Shown one piece after another: positions 48,121 through 60,921 of a DNA stretch of 64,000 nt. The first letter of the stretch is position 1. Each line of letters begins with the position of its first letter. Source of the DNA: Halichondria panicea (taxonomy: Eukaryota; Porifera; Demospongiae; Suberitida; Halichondriidae); assembly GCF_963675165.1 (NCBI RefSeq), contig NC_087380.1, positions 7,326,517 through 7,390,516 of the forward strand. Reading direction: 5' to 3'. The position numbers and the translations under genes were made by a program. The notes under the pieces are model-generated. The model made no database searches. It was not told the origin of the DNA and saw only the letters and a list, made by a program, of their open reading frames with translations.

Positions 48121-51100
48121 TCATGTACGTGTTGTCACTGCAGTAAGTACAACAGCAGCCACCACTAGCGCTACAGAAACAAGAGTAAGAAAGTAGAAAC
48201 TAGCCCAACGCAGTTTGTTGTCTCCAGTCACACCACTGGAAATCAAGGGAGTTATTTCTTCCAGCTTCCCCCTCTTCAGACAAGACAAGCCTCCGAGAAG
48301 AGAGCCCGTCTTGAACAGTGCCTGAATGGTTGAGGGGGCTCGTAAGGCTCGCTCTGTGTGTGGGTGTGGGTGTGGGTGGGTTAAGAGAGATGAACGTTAT
48401 GATTCTAAGAGCTAATTATGACTTTGAAATTGTTAAATTACGGGCACTCAAAGATATTGAAACTAAAACACAGTACATGCTCACCTGTTGAGGGCGACCT
48501 TGCTGCTAGGAAAGAGAAGGTGGTCAAGAACGCGAGCACAGTTACCAGGAACACCACCTCCCAAGCCATCACCACCCAGAATACGCGAATGCTCGGGTCC
48601 AGCAAATAAGCCCCCGTGGCTATGTTGACAACTATGTGTGTGTGGGAGGGGGGGCGGAATGAGTTAGGGCAAAGCAGCAAACAGTTAGAACAAAGTATGT
48701 TAATATAGAGATGGGAATTAAGGAAACTAATCTCTCAGCTAATAATTGTCTGTACCTTCCCCCTGACTTACGTGCTAGCAGCAAAGAGATGAGACCCACC
48801 ACCTTCCCATGGAGGAGGTCAAATATCCACCTCCTGGGGTTGTCTGGGTTACATCGCAGGAGACCGATGATTGGCTATGGAGGGGAGGGTATTAGTTGTA
48901 CTATAATTATATGCTAACTCACATTGACCAGGTGCAGGGCCATCACAAGTATTCCCACAGAGAAATGAGCCGTATTTAGTACCTGAAAATAGAGAGAACA
49001 TTACATAAAAATCCATCCTATAAATGCCAGCTGTTTCTGCCCACCCTCAGTCTTCACCCACCTTCCCCTGACCGAGTGGAATAAGCCCGGGAGTGGCTTT
49101 ATGGATATGACCGATAAACACTGAGGCGAAACCAACCGCCCCCACAACCACAGACGTCAGCATCAGAGCACGGTGGATCTGTATAGTCATCATTGTAGCA
49201 CATCAGATAACACTTGACGTTTGCAACACAAGTTATGGCCTCTCAAAGTTAGCTACAAAAAAATTATTATATAGCCCATGCTTTTTCCCCGAAAAATGTC
49301 ACTAATTAAAAAAAAAAGAGCTCAGTAATATTAAAATAATACATAAATTGAAACCGGACGTTCGCAACACAAGTTATGGCTGCTCAAAATTCAAAAACAG
49401 AACCATCAAAGCTTTAAACAACAGTCAGTGGATATCCTATAATCATTACAGCCACTAATTACCTGAAACCATCCTCCACTAGGTAGGGCCGGCTTCATGA
49501 ACACAGGGAAGAAAATGGCCGTCACAACTAACAACGGCCATGTTATTAACATGAGTGAAGCGTGAGTCTTCACAAGAGCATTCTCAAAGTCCTTGTTCTC
49601 TCCAGTTGCTGTTCCGTTGCCATAGGTAATATTTATTTTTTTGTCACTGATCTCAGGGAGATGGGCAAAATCGTGAGCATTGAGAATGTCCAAAGTAGAG
49701 GCGTTCTTTGATCGCTTGCCAAACAGAACATAGAGGTCTTGGTTGAGGTTGATGTCAAACTCGTCTGATGGTAGGATACGCTTGATGACTCTGCGCGTGT
49801 GTGTGGGGGTGTGAGGGGGGTGGGTGGGGTAACAGTGAAATTAAGTTCTGTAGGAGTGTATAAGAGGGCTATGCTTTCATATCTTTGTATATGCATGTAT
49901 AATTATGTATGTGCATTATAATTATTCTTTGATACTACTGTCTACATACATGTATACTTTTTGGTAACGTAGATGCTAGTTATAACACACTGATTACACA
50001 CTCTCATGCATCATCACACAATGGTATACTAGAACTACAGCTTGCACAAGCTATAGGAGTATAGATATAATTAGCCCTCTTCCTCTTACTTGCAAGAAAG
50101 TCGTCCGTCCATGTATTTCCCCTCAAACAGATATACGTCCTGTATCTCGTCAGTGAGGCTAGTATGGGAGGGGCCACCAGGGTTGAACAGGTCTAGCACC
50201 ACCATCTTGTCTCCCAGGCGATTGCAAGCCACTGCATCTGCCTCAAACTAGAGGAGCAAGCAATTATAGAGATTGGAAAAGGTTGCACAATAGGTCATTG
50301 GCCTCCGAGGTGCTCCCCATGAACAAGAATAATCAGAAAATAGAACTATAATTATTATAATAAACAAGTCAATATTCCAATGAAAATGTGTACATTCAAT
50401 ATAAATATTATATTATTCAATTCAAGTACATATACATGAATTCAAATAGCCCATGTATCTCACAGCAACACTTGCTATGATGCATGCAGATGCTCACCAT
50501 GCCCGCAGAGTGAGTGAAGCCAACGCCCACCCATCCTTCCGCTTTACCCTCCATGTAGATATCCAACCAACTGTCGTTACCACGATTAGTATCTATGGCA
50601 ACGTACACATTACAGTCGCCAATGCCACAACCTGATGGATTTTGAAACTGGAGCCGATATTTGTCTGGTGTTTTGATTGGTGGAAGAGTGTTACTAGGGG
50701 CAACGCTAACAGGGGGTGGTCCCTGGGAAGTGATGGTATATAATTAGTGAGAGCGTAGGATGATATCTAACTTACCAGTTGAGCAGCACTGAGCTGGTCA
50801 AAATGGACAGCCTTCTCTCTCATCACAGTATAGCTAAAGGGGGCGGGCGGTGCATGCATGGATATAAAGTATACCTGGAAAATTTGACGGGACGGGTATT
50901 ATTATTTGGCAGATGAACCATTTGATGAACGTATTTGGCGGTTTTTAATTTAACGTCTCAGGCGTGGCTACTACTGCAATGACGTTGTGTCCACCGGATT
51001 TTAAATTTTGCCATCTTCGGTAAATCCGTCAAATCGCCAAATTAAAACACCTACCAAATTTTCCAGTTATACGCTATAGTAAGCTGTGATTTACAGAAAT

Positions 51101-52158
51101 CATAATTATACATGCAGGAATAAGGAATTAACAGTTTCTCCAAACATGCCCAAATGTACAGTGCATTACAATGAACACCCCCTCGGTTCAAGCGAATTGT
51201 CACACACTCACAAGAAGTCCACAGTGCCATTGCTCAGTGGTGCTGTCCAGGTGAGCTGCACTAGGGAGCGGGGGAGAGCGTTGCTATGAGCTACAGTGGC
51301 CTGTGTATAGGGAGTACAATATTCATGACATCACATGTCGTGCATGCCCAAAGAGAGACAAGTATATGTAAGCAATATTCATACACTAAGCAAAGGGGGA
51401 GGAGGTTGGTCATATAGCTTACCAAAAGGATTATGTAAATTATAGACTAATAATTTGATAGAGTATGTAAAACTATGTACATGCACACCATAATTAATTA
51501 ATTATGTGAAGGAAGAATAGTTGGACACAATGCACACAAACTAACCTCAGCAGACACGCCCCCCTGATCACAGCTGAGGGTCTTTGCTCCGTCACTGACG
51601 GCTGTGAACTGGCCAATCAGACGAGGAGCAGCAGGAGGGGGCGTGGCAGGGTCCCGAGCTTGTATTATAAATCCCTTGAAGAAGTGAGTTGTACCAACCA
51701 GCTCAACTGCACGATCGAGAGGAACTTGAGACAGTCATGACGATGCATCCACTCTTCTATAGTGTGCTATCACACTTAGCAGAACAACAGACCAGTATGT
51801 TGCGTACACTATAGATCTAGATTATACATGCAAAACCTCGACCATTGTGCTCGACTATAGATCTGATTATATATATACATGCAAAACCTCGACCATTATA
51901 CTCGTCTAGATTTGATTTATATACATGCAAAACCTCACCATTATACTCGACTCCAGGCTCATAGTGAAAGGCTTTAGTAAGTGGAGGCTGCAACTGAAGC
52001 AGGTATCCACCATGTCCACTGTGTGAGGGTCCATGGGTTTGTAGGCTGGGGCTGAGCTCCTTGCACACTACATTGGGGTAGTCTGCAGCTGGAGGGCCGC
52101 TAGGATAGCCTGATACACTGCACAGCAGCAGCACTACTACTAAAAGAAACTCTTGCAT
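48121..52158 (-). CDS. Reeler-DOMON-cytochrome b561 protein (FRRS1-like), gene C
   Basis: 632 aa, close to FRRS1 (about 592). Exons: 52158-51939, 51706-51546, 51300-51212, 50833-50776, 50722-50498, 50247-50090, 49790-49463, 49178-49062, 48982-48923, 48874-48772, 48631-48485, 48353-48121; all in phase. Signal peptide (MQEFLLVVVLLLCSVSG), Reeler domain (about 20-195, with FFKGFIIQARDP and LTWTAP), DOMON (about 196-345, with CNVYVAIDTN and DIYMEGKAEGWVGVGF), then a six-helix b561 core. The four haem-ligand histidines are in KTHASLM, IHRALM, NTAHFSVG and LLHGKVVG. Family members move electrons across membranes, for example to ferric iron. It is the only array member with one DOMON and a complete b561 core. 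Confidence 0.88.
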
Positions 52159-52397
52159 CTTGCACTGCACTACTAGCTGCACTACTAGCACTGCTTCTTA
52201 GGCCGATTTTTTTTAAACATCGTGAGGAAAACCTCGTGACTTGAGCGGCGTAGAAGCGAGGATATTGAGAGGGTAGTTTCTCCTTATTATAGCCGCCCTC
52301 GCCATAATTATAATACAATACTGAACAGTCATCTCGGTAGTTTTATGCTAACTACTCTTTGTTCTAACTGCTACTGTTTGTTTGTTCACAGGTTGCT

Positions 52398-55300
52398 CTA
52401 AGGGAAGGCCACCATGACGATCACAGCCAACAGCATCGGCACAGACACGCCCACGTAGACAATGAACGCTCCCCAACGGAGGGGGGAATCTTTGGAGGGG
52501 GTCTTGCGTTCTGGTTCGCCCTCTACTTCCTTCTCTTTGTCTCCCGGTGAGGTCATCTCCATTGCCTGACTCTTGTCCTCACGGATGAACCCTCTGACAG
52601 AACTGTGAGCACAATCTGTGGGGAAAGGATGTTATACCTGAAACTCCATACTAGCATGGCACTTACTGCTCTGTTTGGTCTTGCAAGCATACACTGAGAA
52701 GAAGATGGCACCGCCGACAAGGATTATAACCTGGAACACAATCCACGCTATAAACACCCAGAGTGGAACTTGGTTGGGGGTGGGGGGACCAAAGGTTGAA
52801 CTGCGGTCTCTTGTGAAGATAGAGAGGCCAAAGGCACAGTTCATAACTGATGGGGGGGTATTCATTGATGAATAGAATTTTTATATTTTATTTTTAAATG
52901 GTACTTACGAGCCAAGGTTTGTGACCAGAACCCAATCATGTGTCCATGTACCATGTTGAAGATCCAACGTCTGATAAAATTTACAAGTACATTTTATATA
53001 AAGTTAGATGTACATACATACCTCTTGTTGTCCGGTTTGCAGCGAAAAAGGGCAAGGATAGGCTGTCATAATAATTATACAGAACATAATAGTTAATAGT
53101 GAAATAATAATGAACTTACATTGGTGATTTGAAAGGCCACTATGACGATGCCAATAATCATGTGAGCTAAGTTCAGATTCTGTGTCGGAGGGAGGGGGTG
53201 GGGTAGGCTAGCATAGTACAATCAGAACATGCAGGCATGGACACTCACCCCACTCGTGTTCACGGGTCCCATCAATCCTACAAAGATGAGAATAAAGCCG
53301 ATTAGCGTTATGACCAGTGAGATCAGCATGAGCACTCGATGGACCTGGATGGGTTCAGTTAATCATTAAACATACACACAGCAATATTTATATTATAGTG
53401 AACTCACTTGAAACCACTCTCCATTAGGCAGAGCCGGGCGCATAAACGTTGCAAAGAAGATGCCAATTGTAGCCAGCAGAGGCCATGCAATAATCATGAA
53501 GATGCCGTGAGCACGGATCAGGTTACCCGTGTGGACAGACTCTCCGACAACTCCCCTGGAGTTAGCAGGAGAGGAACGGGCGTTGGATACGGCACTGGCA
53601 CCATTCCCGGAGTGGGACATAATACCGTTAGCCAAAGTGTTGTCAGCTGTGCGACGAGCAAATATCACATACAGACTGTCATCCAAATTTAAATCCTCTG
53701 AGTTCGATGGAACAATACGCTTGGACACACTGCATGGAGACGAAATAATTATTGTAACGGGTTAGTTTTAGTTTTAACATACGTGCAAGAAATCCTTCCA
53801 TTGACGAAAGAGCCATTGAATAACCCGACGTCCTGTACAGTGTCTATGCTGTTGCTTCTCCCTGGCCCTTGAGGGTTCCAAGCATCCCATGCGCTGATCA
53901 TATCATCCGTGCTGTTTCTCACACAAGTCACCACGTCAGCATTAAACTATTATAGAGGAATTATAATTATAGTACAGGGTTATGACTAGCCATCTTTGAG
54001 TGGGCGTTTTCTCAATACTGCTGTTTTACAGCTTCGAGTTTCCAAATCGCATAACTCAGGCATGGAACGAGGTGTGTGTACACTAAGCATATCATTGCGT
54101 AGGTAATTTTTTGCTCTATCATCTGGTATACAGATCGCAAAAATTATAGCTATATGGCATGGACACATGCAACTCACCATGTTAGCAGAGTCACTGAATC
54201 CCACAGCCACCCATCCTGCAGCTGTGCCCTCCATATAGATATCCAGGAATCCATCATCTCCAGTGTTGGTGTCTATACCAATGAACAGATCACAATCAGC
54301 ACGAGAGCAACCGGTGGGACTGAGTATCTGCAGGCGGTACTCTTCAGGAGCTCTCACAGGAGCCATGGTAGGAATAGCGCTAGTAGAGGCAGTGGTGACA
54401 GTGTAACGGACAGCACTGGGAGCTCTAGTGGATGGCTGAGCAGGATTTACAGCATGACTTTGAAGGGAATCGAGTGATGTCGACACGGTGATACGACGAG
54501 CGTAGAGTACATAGAGGTCAGTTGACAGGTCCAGGTCCTCCCCCGCTCCATTCAGAGCAATCCTCTTGGATACACTAAATGAGAACAGACAAATTAGAAA
54601 ATTAATTGGAATTTCTTAATGGTTCGTGTAATCATGCCTCAGGGTGTAATAAATTGTTACAATGGCGTACGTGCAAGAAAGCCTTGTGTTAGTAGCATTA
54701 TAGCTTGAAGTGTAGAGGGTTACGTCTTGAAGAGTGTCTCGGGTGTTGTTTCTTGTACCAGCGGGGAGGTTCCAACCATCAATGGCCACAATGTCACCAT
54801 CCACTCTGTTGCAGGCCACCACATCCGCTGAAAACTGCCAAAGGTCATGTGGACATGTTATGCAACGGTTGAGTCTATAAAAACAAGTCTAAGCCTGTGA
54901 TAATGTCTAAATAAACAACTTGACCCCACGCAGACAATGTTTTGATTAACACTATTGGTAAGGAGGCCATGCGCAAAGTTATTTGTTCTTGTGCTTGGAA
55001 TTTGGTAGCTTTCCCCAAAAAATTAAATATCATGTGACTCCAATTCAGAGGCACTAAAAGTACGTCACGAATAGCTTTCCCAAAACAGTATTGGTAAAGG
55101 AGGCCATGCAAAGTCAATTTGTTCTTGTGCGCTTGGCTTTCCCAAAAATAGCTTTCCCAAAAAGTTAAATATCATGTGACTCCAATTCAGAGGCACTAAA
55201 AGTACGTCATAAACAATTATAATTATGACTAAAAATTAATTATACTTTCGCTTATTATCGGCTCATTTATAGAAATAGTAGCCTGAGAAACTACAAATTT

Positions 55301-56621
55301 GTTTGGCCTAATAGATTGTAGTGGATTCAATATCTTTGTATATAATTATACCTACCATACTACGAGTTTCACTGAATCCCACAGCCACCCATCCTGCAGC
55401 TGTGCCCTCCATATAGATATCCAGGAATCCATCATCTCCAGTGTTGGTGTCTATACCAATGAACACGTTGCAGTCAGCACGAGAGCAGCCCTCAGGGTGG
55501 GAGCGAACAAATCTGTACTCGTCAGGTGATCGTACGGGAGCAGTGGTTGTCCCAGCAGGGAGGTCGATGGGAGGAGCCATGGTGGTGGGAGGAGGCATGG
55601 TGGTGGGAGCTGGTGTCTGGGGGAGAGGGTGGCAATCAGATTATTGAAGATCCACTGTACTTCAGACTTCATCTGCTGATACATAATCATACGCATGCAT
55701 AATGATTGTGGTTGACAAAGAAAGAGGGCAAGGCCCATGAATCTACTTGAGGCCTCCCCATGGGGGGGGGCTAGGATCATGATTATCCATGAATAAGGTT
55801 ACGGCTACATTGCACATACTGTCACTCCCACTAGACTTGCACTAATGGCATCGTAATGCATGGCCTGAACACGAACAACAGTGTAGCTGTATGGTGGAAA
55901 TGACAATTCAAATATATAAATTGCTATACATAACTCCACTCACTAAAAGTCCACATCCCCTGCAGTCATGGGGGCTGTCCAGGTGAACTGCACTGAGGTG
56001 GCATCAGCTTGATTTTGGGAGTGGGCAATGGTAGCCTGTGGACAAAATAATTATAATTATAGAATGCATTATGTACAGAACACTAAAATTAATGTCATCT
56101 ATTCAGTCAGTTTATCCTAACAGCATTCTCAATAAGTGTTAACATTACCTCATTAGCTGCTCCTGCCATTAGATCACAGGCCAGTGTTTGTTGACCGCTG
56201 ACAGTCTGGAAGGAACCCAGTAGCATTGGATCTACTCCAACACTAGGAGTGTCACCAGGCATTCTGGCTTGGACTAGGAAACCACGGATGCTATTTCCAA
56301 ATAGACGAACTAGAAAAAACAATTATAATTAGATACAGAAAAATAGGTAACTAGATCTACGTATCAATACAACGCACTCGTGTAAACAGTGCCAGTCTCG
56401 TAAGTGAATCCATTGGTAGCTGTTGCCATTGTAGGAGATATCTCCAGTCTGTATCCACCATCTCCAGATTGAGGGTCACCATGGTTGTTACGGTTTGGGG
56501 TCATCTGCTGGCATACCAGGGCTTCATTGGCACTGGGACTGAGAGGTGGACCCGAGGACATGCCAGTCACTGCATGGAGACTGCAGCAGGTTACAAAGAA
56601 CGCTAACAGGAGGACTCGCAT
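52398..56621 (-). CDS. Reeler-DOMON-DOMON-cytochrome b561 protein, gene D
   Basis: 842 aa in 15 exons: 56621-56378, 56309-56149, 56035-55944, 55886-55820, 55616-55356, 54834-54671, 54574-54178, 53946-53783, 53729-53408, 53344-53249, 53179-53120, 53062-53022, 52970-52909, 52846-52667, 52615-52398; in phase throughout. Signal peptide (MRVLLLAFFVTCCSLHAVTG), Reeler domain, a TPAPTTMPPP linker, two DOMON domains (each with CxxFIGIDTNTGDDGFLDIY), then b561 helices with histidines in RAHGIFM, VHRVLM, NLAHMIIG and MVHGHMIG. It ends with an acidic cytosolic loop and a final hydrophobic helix (VGVSVPMLLAVIVMV). Membrane oxidoreductase by family. The extra DOMON came from duplication of exon pairs within the array. 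Confidence 0.88.
53987..54155. repeat. Internal copy of the 17238-17557 element
   Basis: TTTGAGTGGGCGTTTTCTCAATA, CGAGTTTCCAA and CATAACTCAGGCATGGAACG match the inside of the element at 17238-17557 but without its inverted ends. It sits in the intron between the exons ending at 54178 and starting at 53946. Confidence 0.75.
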
Positions 56622-57152
56622 CTTGAGAGCAGATCTAGATCACTATAAAAAATAATCCCTTATAAATTTTTGCTGTGACTTTTAGTGACACACCCATCCA
56701 TAGAAGCTAAGCTATATAGGCGTTCCCAGGCCGATTTTTCTCTTTTATATATTTTACAGAAAGCATCCTGGCGTTATTTTAGAGACAACTCGGCCTGAGG
56801 ATTGTATCTGCATTTCCAGTATTGCGAAATTAATGCATTGGAAATTGCATGCTCAGTTGCAATGCAACAAATCTACAGTGGAACCTCCATTAACGACCAT
56901 ACGTCCATAGATTAAAGAGGTTGTTTTCTCGTTAAACATTGATCTTTATATAGTGCACATCATTACGCTCACTGGGCACTGCAATGACACGATGACGTTA
57001 AACACGACTCTCCATGCATGGCCTGCAACTTGTATTGACATTTTTATTGTTGAATGAACAACAGAAAACACACTAAATCTATCAACACTAAATCTATCTA
57101 ACTACGATAATTAGTACACAATTGTTAATTTTGTTCACGCGTTGGCTGACAT
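56622..57152. other. Spacer between genes D and E
   Basis: Holds the 3' flank of gene E and the promoter of gene D. It matches 62560-62981 (the 3' flank of gene F) over most of its length, so it was duplicated together with the genes. Confidence 0.65.
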
Positions 57153-60100
57153 CTAAAGTGAGGTTACCATAACGATCACAGTCAGCAGCATTGTAACAAT
57201 GCCAAACATACTCTCTCGCATCGCACCAGAGGTGGAGGAGGCAGGAGAGAAACGGGCGCTGGATACGCCACGGGCACCATTCCCAGCCCCGGAGTGGGTC
57301 ATAATGCCGTTAGCCAAAGTGTTGTCAGTTGTGCGACGAGCATAATTATATCACCCACAGGTTGTCATTCAAGTTTAAATCCTCCGAGTTCGATGGAACA
57401 ATACGCTTGGACACACTGCACAGAGGATGTATACAATTATTTCTGAGACAATTCGGTTCTAACATACGTGCAAGAAATCCTTCCATTGACGAAAGAGCCA
57501 TTGAATAATCCCACGTCCTGTACAGTGTCTATGCTGTTGCTTCTCCCTTGAGGGTTCCAAGCATCCCATGCGCTGATCCTATCATCCATGCTGTTTCTCA
57601 CACAAGTCACCACGTCAGCATTAAACTAGAGGAATATATAGTACAGGCGGGTAACCGGATACTAACACAATATAGCCGCATGGACACAACTCACCATGTC
57701 AGCAGTTTCACTGAATCCCACAGCCACCCATCCTGCAGCTGTACCCTCCATATAGATATCCAGGAATCCATCATCTCCAGTGTTGGTGTCTATACCAATG
57801 AACAGATCACAACTAGCACGAGAGCAACCGGTGGGACTGAGTATCTGCAGGCGGTAATCTTCAGGAGCTCTCACAGGAGCCATGGTAGGAATAGCGCTAG
57901 TAGAGGCAGTGGTGACAGTGTAACGGACAGCACTGGGAGCTCTAGTGGATGGCTGAGCAGGATTTACAGCATGACTTTGAAGGGAATCGAGTGATGTCGA
58001 CGCGGTGATACGACGAGCGTAGAGTACATAGAGGTCAGTTGACAGGTCCAGGTCCTCCCCCGCTCCATTCAGAGCAATCCTCTTGGATACACTAAATGAG
58101 AACAGACAAATTATAAAATTCTAATGTAAGTGCGTAATCATGACTCAGGATGTAATAAACGGTTACATGCAATGGCGTACGTGCAAGAGAGCCTTGTATT
58201 AGCAGGATCATAGTTTGAAGTGTAGAGGGTTACGTCTTGAAGAGTGTCTGGGATGTTGTCCCGTGTGTTAGCAGGGAGGTTCCAACCATCAATGGCTACA
58301 ATGTCACCATCCACTCTGTTGCAAGCCACCACATCCGCCGAGAACTGCGAAGGTCACGTGCATGCATGGATATGTTACGCAACGTTTTATAAAAACAAAT
58401 CTAAGCAAACCACTTGACCCACAAACAAACAAACAGATTGACTTAGTGGTAATAAAAACGTATACAGTAGATTCAAACATTTACCATATTAGGAGAGTCA
58501 CTGAATCCCACAGCCACCCATCCTTCAGCTGTGCCCTCCATATAGATATCCAGGAACCTATCATCTCCAGCGTTGGTGTCTATACCAATGAACACGTTGC
58601 AGTCAGCACGAGAGCAGCCCTCAGGGTGGGAGCGGACAAATCTGTAGTCATCAGGTGATCGAACAGGAGCAGTCTGGGGGAGGGGGACAATCAGATTACT
58701 ATAGCGGGAAATTTTCGTGGGAGTTTTTATCCCGGTTTTAATTTTCGCGTTAACTGCTCTGCCATCAAAACACGCAAAATGTTGAACCTCACGAAAATGT
58801 CCCGCTATACGGTATTGAAGATCCACTGTAGTATTACCATACCAGGACACTATTACCGTATAGAGGGTAATTTTCGGGGGACAAAACATTCGTGGTTCAA
58901 CAATATTGAGACATTTCGTGGGTAATATTTTCGTGGTTGGAGCTTGAACTGCAGGTAAAGGTAGGCAAGGTCGCTTCATTCGTGGGTAAAATATTCGTGG
59001 TCAGAGCTTCAACCACGAAAACCACGAATATTTTGCACCACGAAAATTACCAGCTATACGGTATGCAACAGCATGCACCTGTGCATATATACAACCACAA
59101 TTATAGAAAGAAGCCATGTATAATCGTGGGATAAGGTTACGGCTATTGCACATACCGTCACTCCCACTTGACTTGCACTAATGGCGTCGAAATGTGTGGC
59201 CTGAACACGAACAACAGTGTAGCTGGATGGGGGAATGATAATTCAAATATACCAATTGCTACAGAATTCCACTCACTAAAAGTCCACATCCCCTGCAGTC
59301 ATGGGGGCTGTCCAATTGAACTGCACTGAGGTGGCATCAGCTTGATTTTGTGAGTGGGCAATGGTGGCCTGTAACAAATTAACATGGTTATAACTGTATA
59401 CAGAACTCTAGTCACCTAACAGTATTCTCAATTAAGGCCATCCAAGCAACCTGTTTCACAGACTTTCATCAGGCTATAGAAGAATGTGATATAGTATAGC
59501 GTCTTTATTTTCGAGGAGCTAATATTTCACAGATCTAAACATTTCGAGAGATTTACTTTCGAGGATAGAGAATATATGGGGTGCCGTTTGTCTCAAAACT
59601 AATAAAGAGTCGATGTTTACCAACAAGGTCGATGTTTACCTACCAGATCGATGTTTAGAGACAAATTTATGCTTATCAGATCGATGTTTAGCAACCAGAT
59701 CGATGTTTAGCATGCAACCAGATCGATGTTTAGCAAAGCTACCAGATCACACAAAGTGCAGATATTAGGGCGTGGTTTCTTGTGATACTTAATTAGAATT
59801 ATGAATTGTGCTAGCTAGTTGCAAGATGTTATAGCCATTGCTCTTACTACTGCTGTTACAAACAGCGGTTTACTTAGTAGATTCTGAAGATGAAAATAGC
59901 ACATATAGAGAAAGCCCTACAGTAAATAGAGAGTTTGATAACTGGATTTTTGAGGCACTAAAATTTCAATTGCGAAAGTTTAGCTCCTGGAAAATAAAGA
60001 GGTTTCCCCAAACCCCTGTATGTTGTGACAAGCCTCATAAGGGTGAGAGTGGGAGTTGTGGTTTCCTTTTTATAGAGTCTAACCAATTACCGGGATGAGT

Positions 60101-60921
60101 GGCCACTACATGCATGGCTTCTGTAAATGTGTTAAGGTAACGTTCAAGAGTAACTTTAAACATGAATAGGAGGTACCATTAACTATTTTACTTAAATCGT
60201 TCCATAGAAAACAGCTGTTAATAATATTTGAAACAGTTAACTCTTGTCTGCCTGAACAGGAATGCTTAATTGTGCAATCTATAGTTGCTATGCAGGTTGT
60301 TGGCTTCCCCAAACCGGGTAAGGTGCATTGGTAAATAAGCCTTGTAAGGATGGGAGTTTCCTCTTAGAATTAGGCTTCCCCACCACACTAGTAAGTGTGG
60401 TAACAAATAGAGACCCACTTGTACTCCATGAAACATGTAATTAAGTATTAACATTACCTCATTAGCTGCTCCTACCATCAGATCACAGTCTAGTGTTTGC
60501 TGACCGTTGCCAGGCTGGAAGGAACCCAGTAGCATTGGATTTACTCCAACACCAGGAGTGTTACCAGGCATTCTGGCTTGGACTAGAAAACCACGGATAC
60601 TATTTCCAGCTAGACGAACTAGAAAAAACAATGATTAGATACAGAAAAATAGGTAACTATGTATCAATACAACGCACTCGTGTAAACAGTGTCAGTCTCG
60701 TAAGTGAATCCATTGGTAGCTGTTGCCATTGTAGGAGATATCTCCAGTCTGTATCCACCATCTCCAGATTGAGGGTCACCATGGTTGTTAGAGTTTGGGG
60801 TCATCTGCTGGCATACCAGGGCTTCATTGGCAGGGGTATCGATAGGTGGACCCGAGGACATGCCAGTCACTGCATGGAGACTGCAGCAGGTTACAAAGAA
60901 CGCTAACAGGAGGGCTCGCAT
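57153..60921 (-). CDS. Reeler-DOMON-DOMON protein lacking b561, with frameshift, gene E
   Basis: Exons 60921-60678, 60618-60458, 59368-59277, 59222-59156, 58673-58485, 58344-58181, 58091-57695, 57625-57468, then from 57415. Read as is, the last exon stops at TAA 57348-57346 (NDNLWVI, stop), giving 513 aa: signal peptide, Reeler and two DOMONs, with no membrane anchor. Compared with gene D at the same place, E carries four extra bases (GCATAATTATATCAC against GCAAATATCAC). Beyond them the old frame continues through ARRTTDNTLANGIM to a hydrophobic tail (FGIVTMLLTVIVMVTSL) ending at 57153. The whole b561 core is missing: D's linker is fused directly to the last helix exon. Either a soluble product or a decaying gene. 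Confidence 0.7.
58699..59063. repeat. Two adjacent fold-back elements in a gene E intron
   Basis: 58699-58816 begins TATAGCGGGAAATTTTCG and ends CGAAAATGTCCCGCTATACGG. 58855-59063 begins ACCGTATAGAGGGTAATTTT and ends AAAATTACCAGCTATACGGT. Both belong to the TATAGCGG family. Confidence 0.8.
59495..60457. repeat. Gene E intron with an ATCGATGTTTAG tandem repeat
   Basis: 59608-59747 has six imperfect copies of CCAGATCGATGTTTAGCAA. Before it, 59495-59575 resembles 11857-11940 (GCGAATTTTGCGA/TTTTCGAGGATAGAG). The rest, up to the exon end at 60458, has an open frame from 59838 that lacks an ATG and is not called. Confidence 0.6.

Noticed and set aside
59838-60098. 86-codon frame with a leucine-rich start, resembling a signal peptide
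   Set aside because: It begins at TTG, not ATG, with a stop just upstream, and lies in a repeat-rich intron of gene E.
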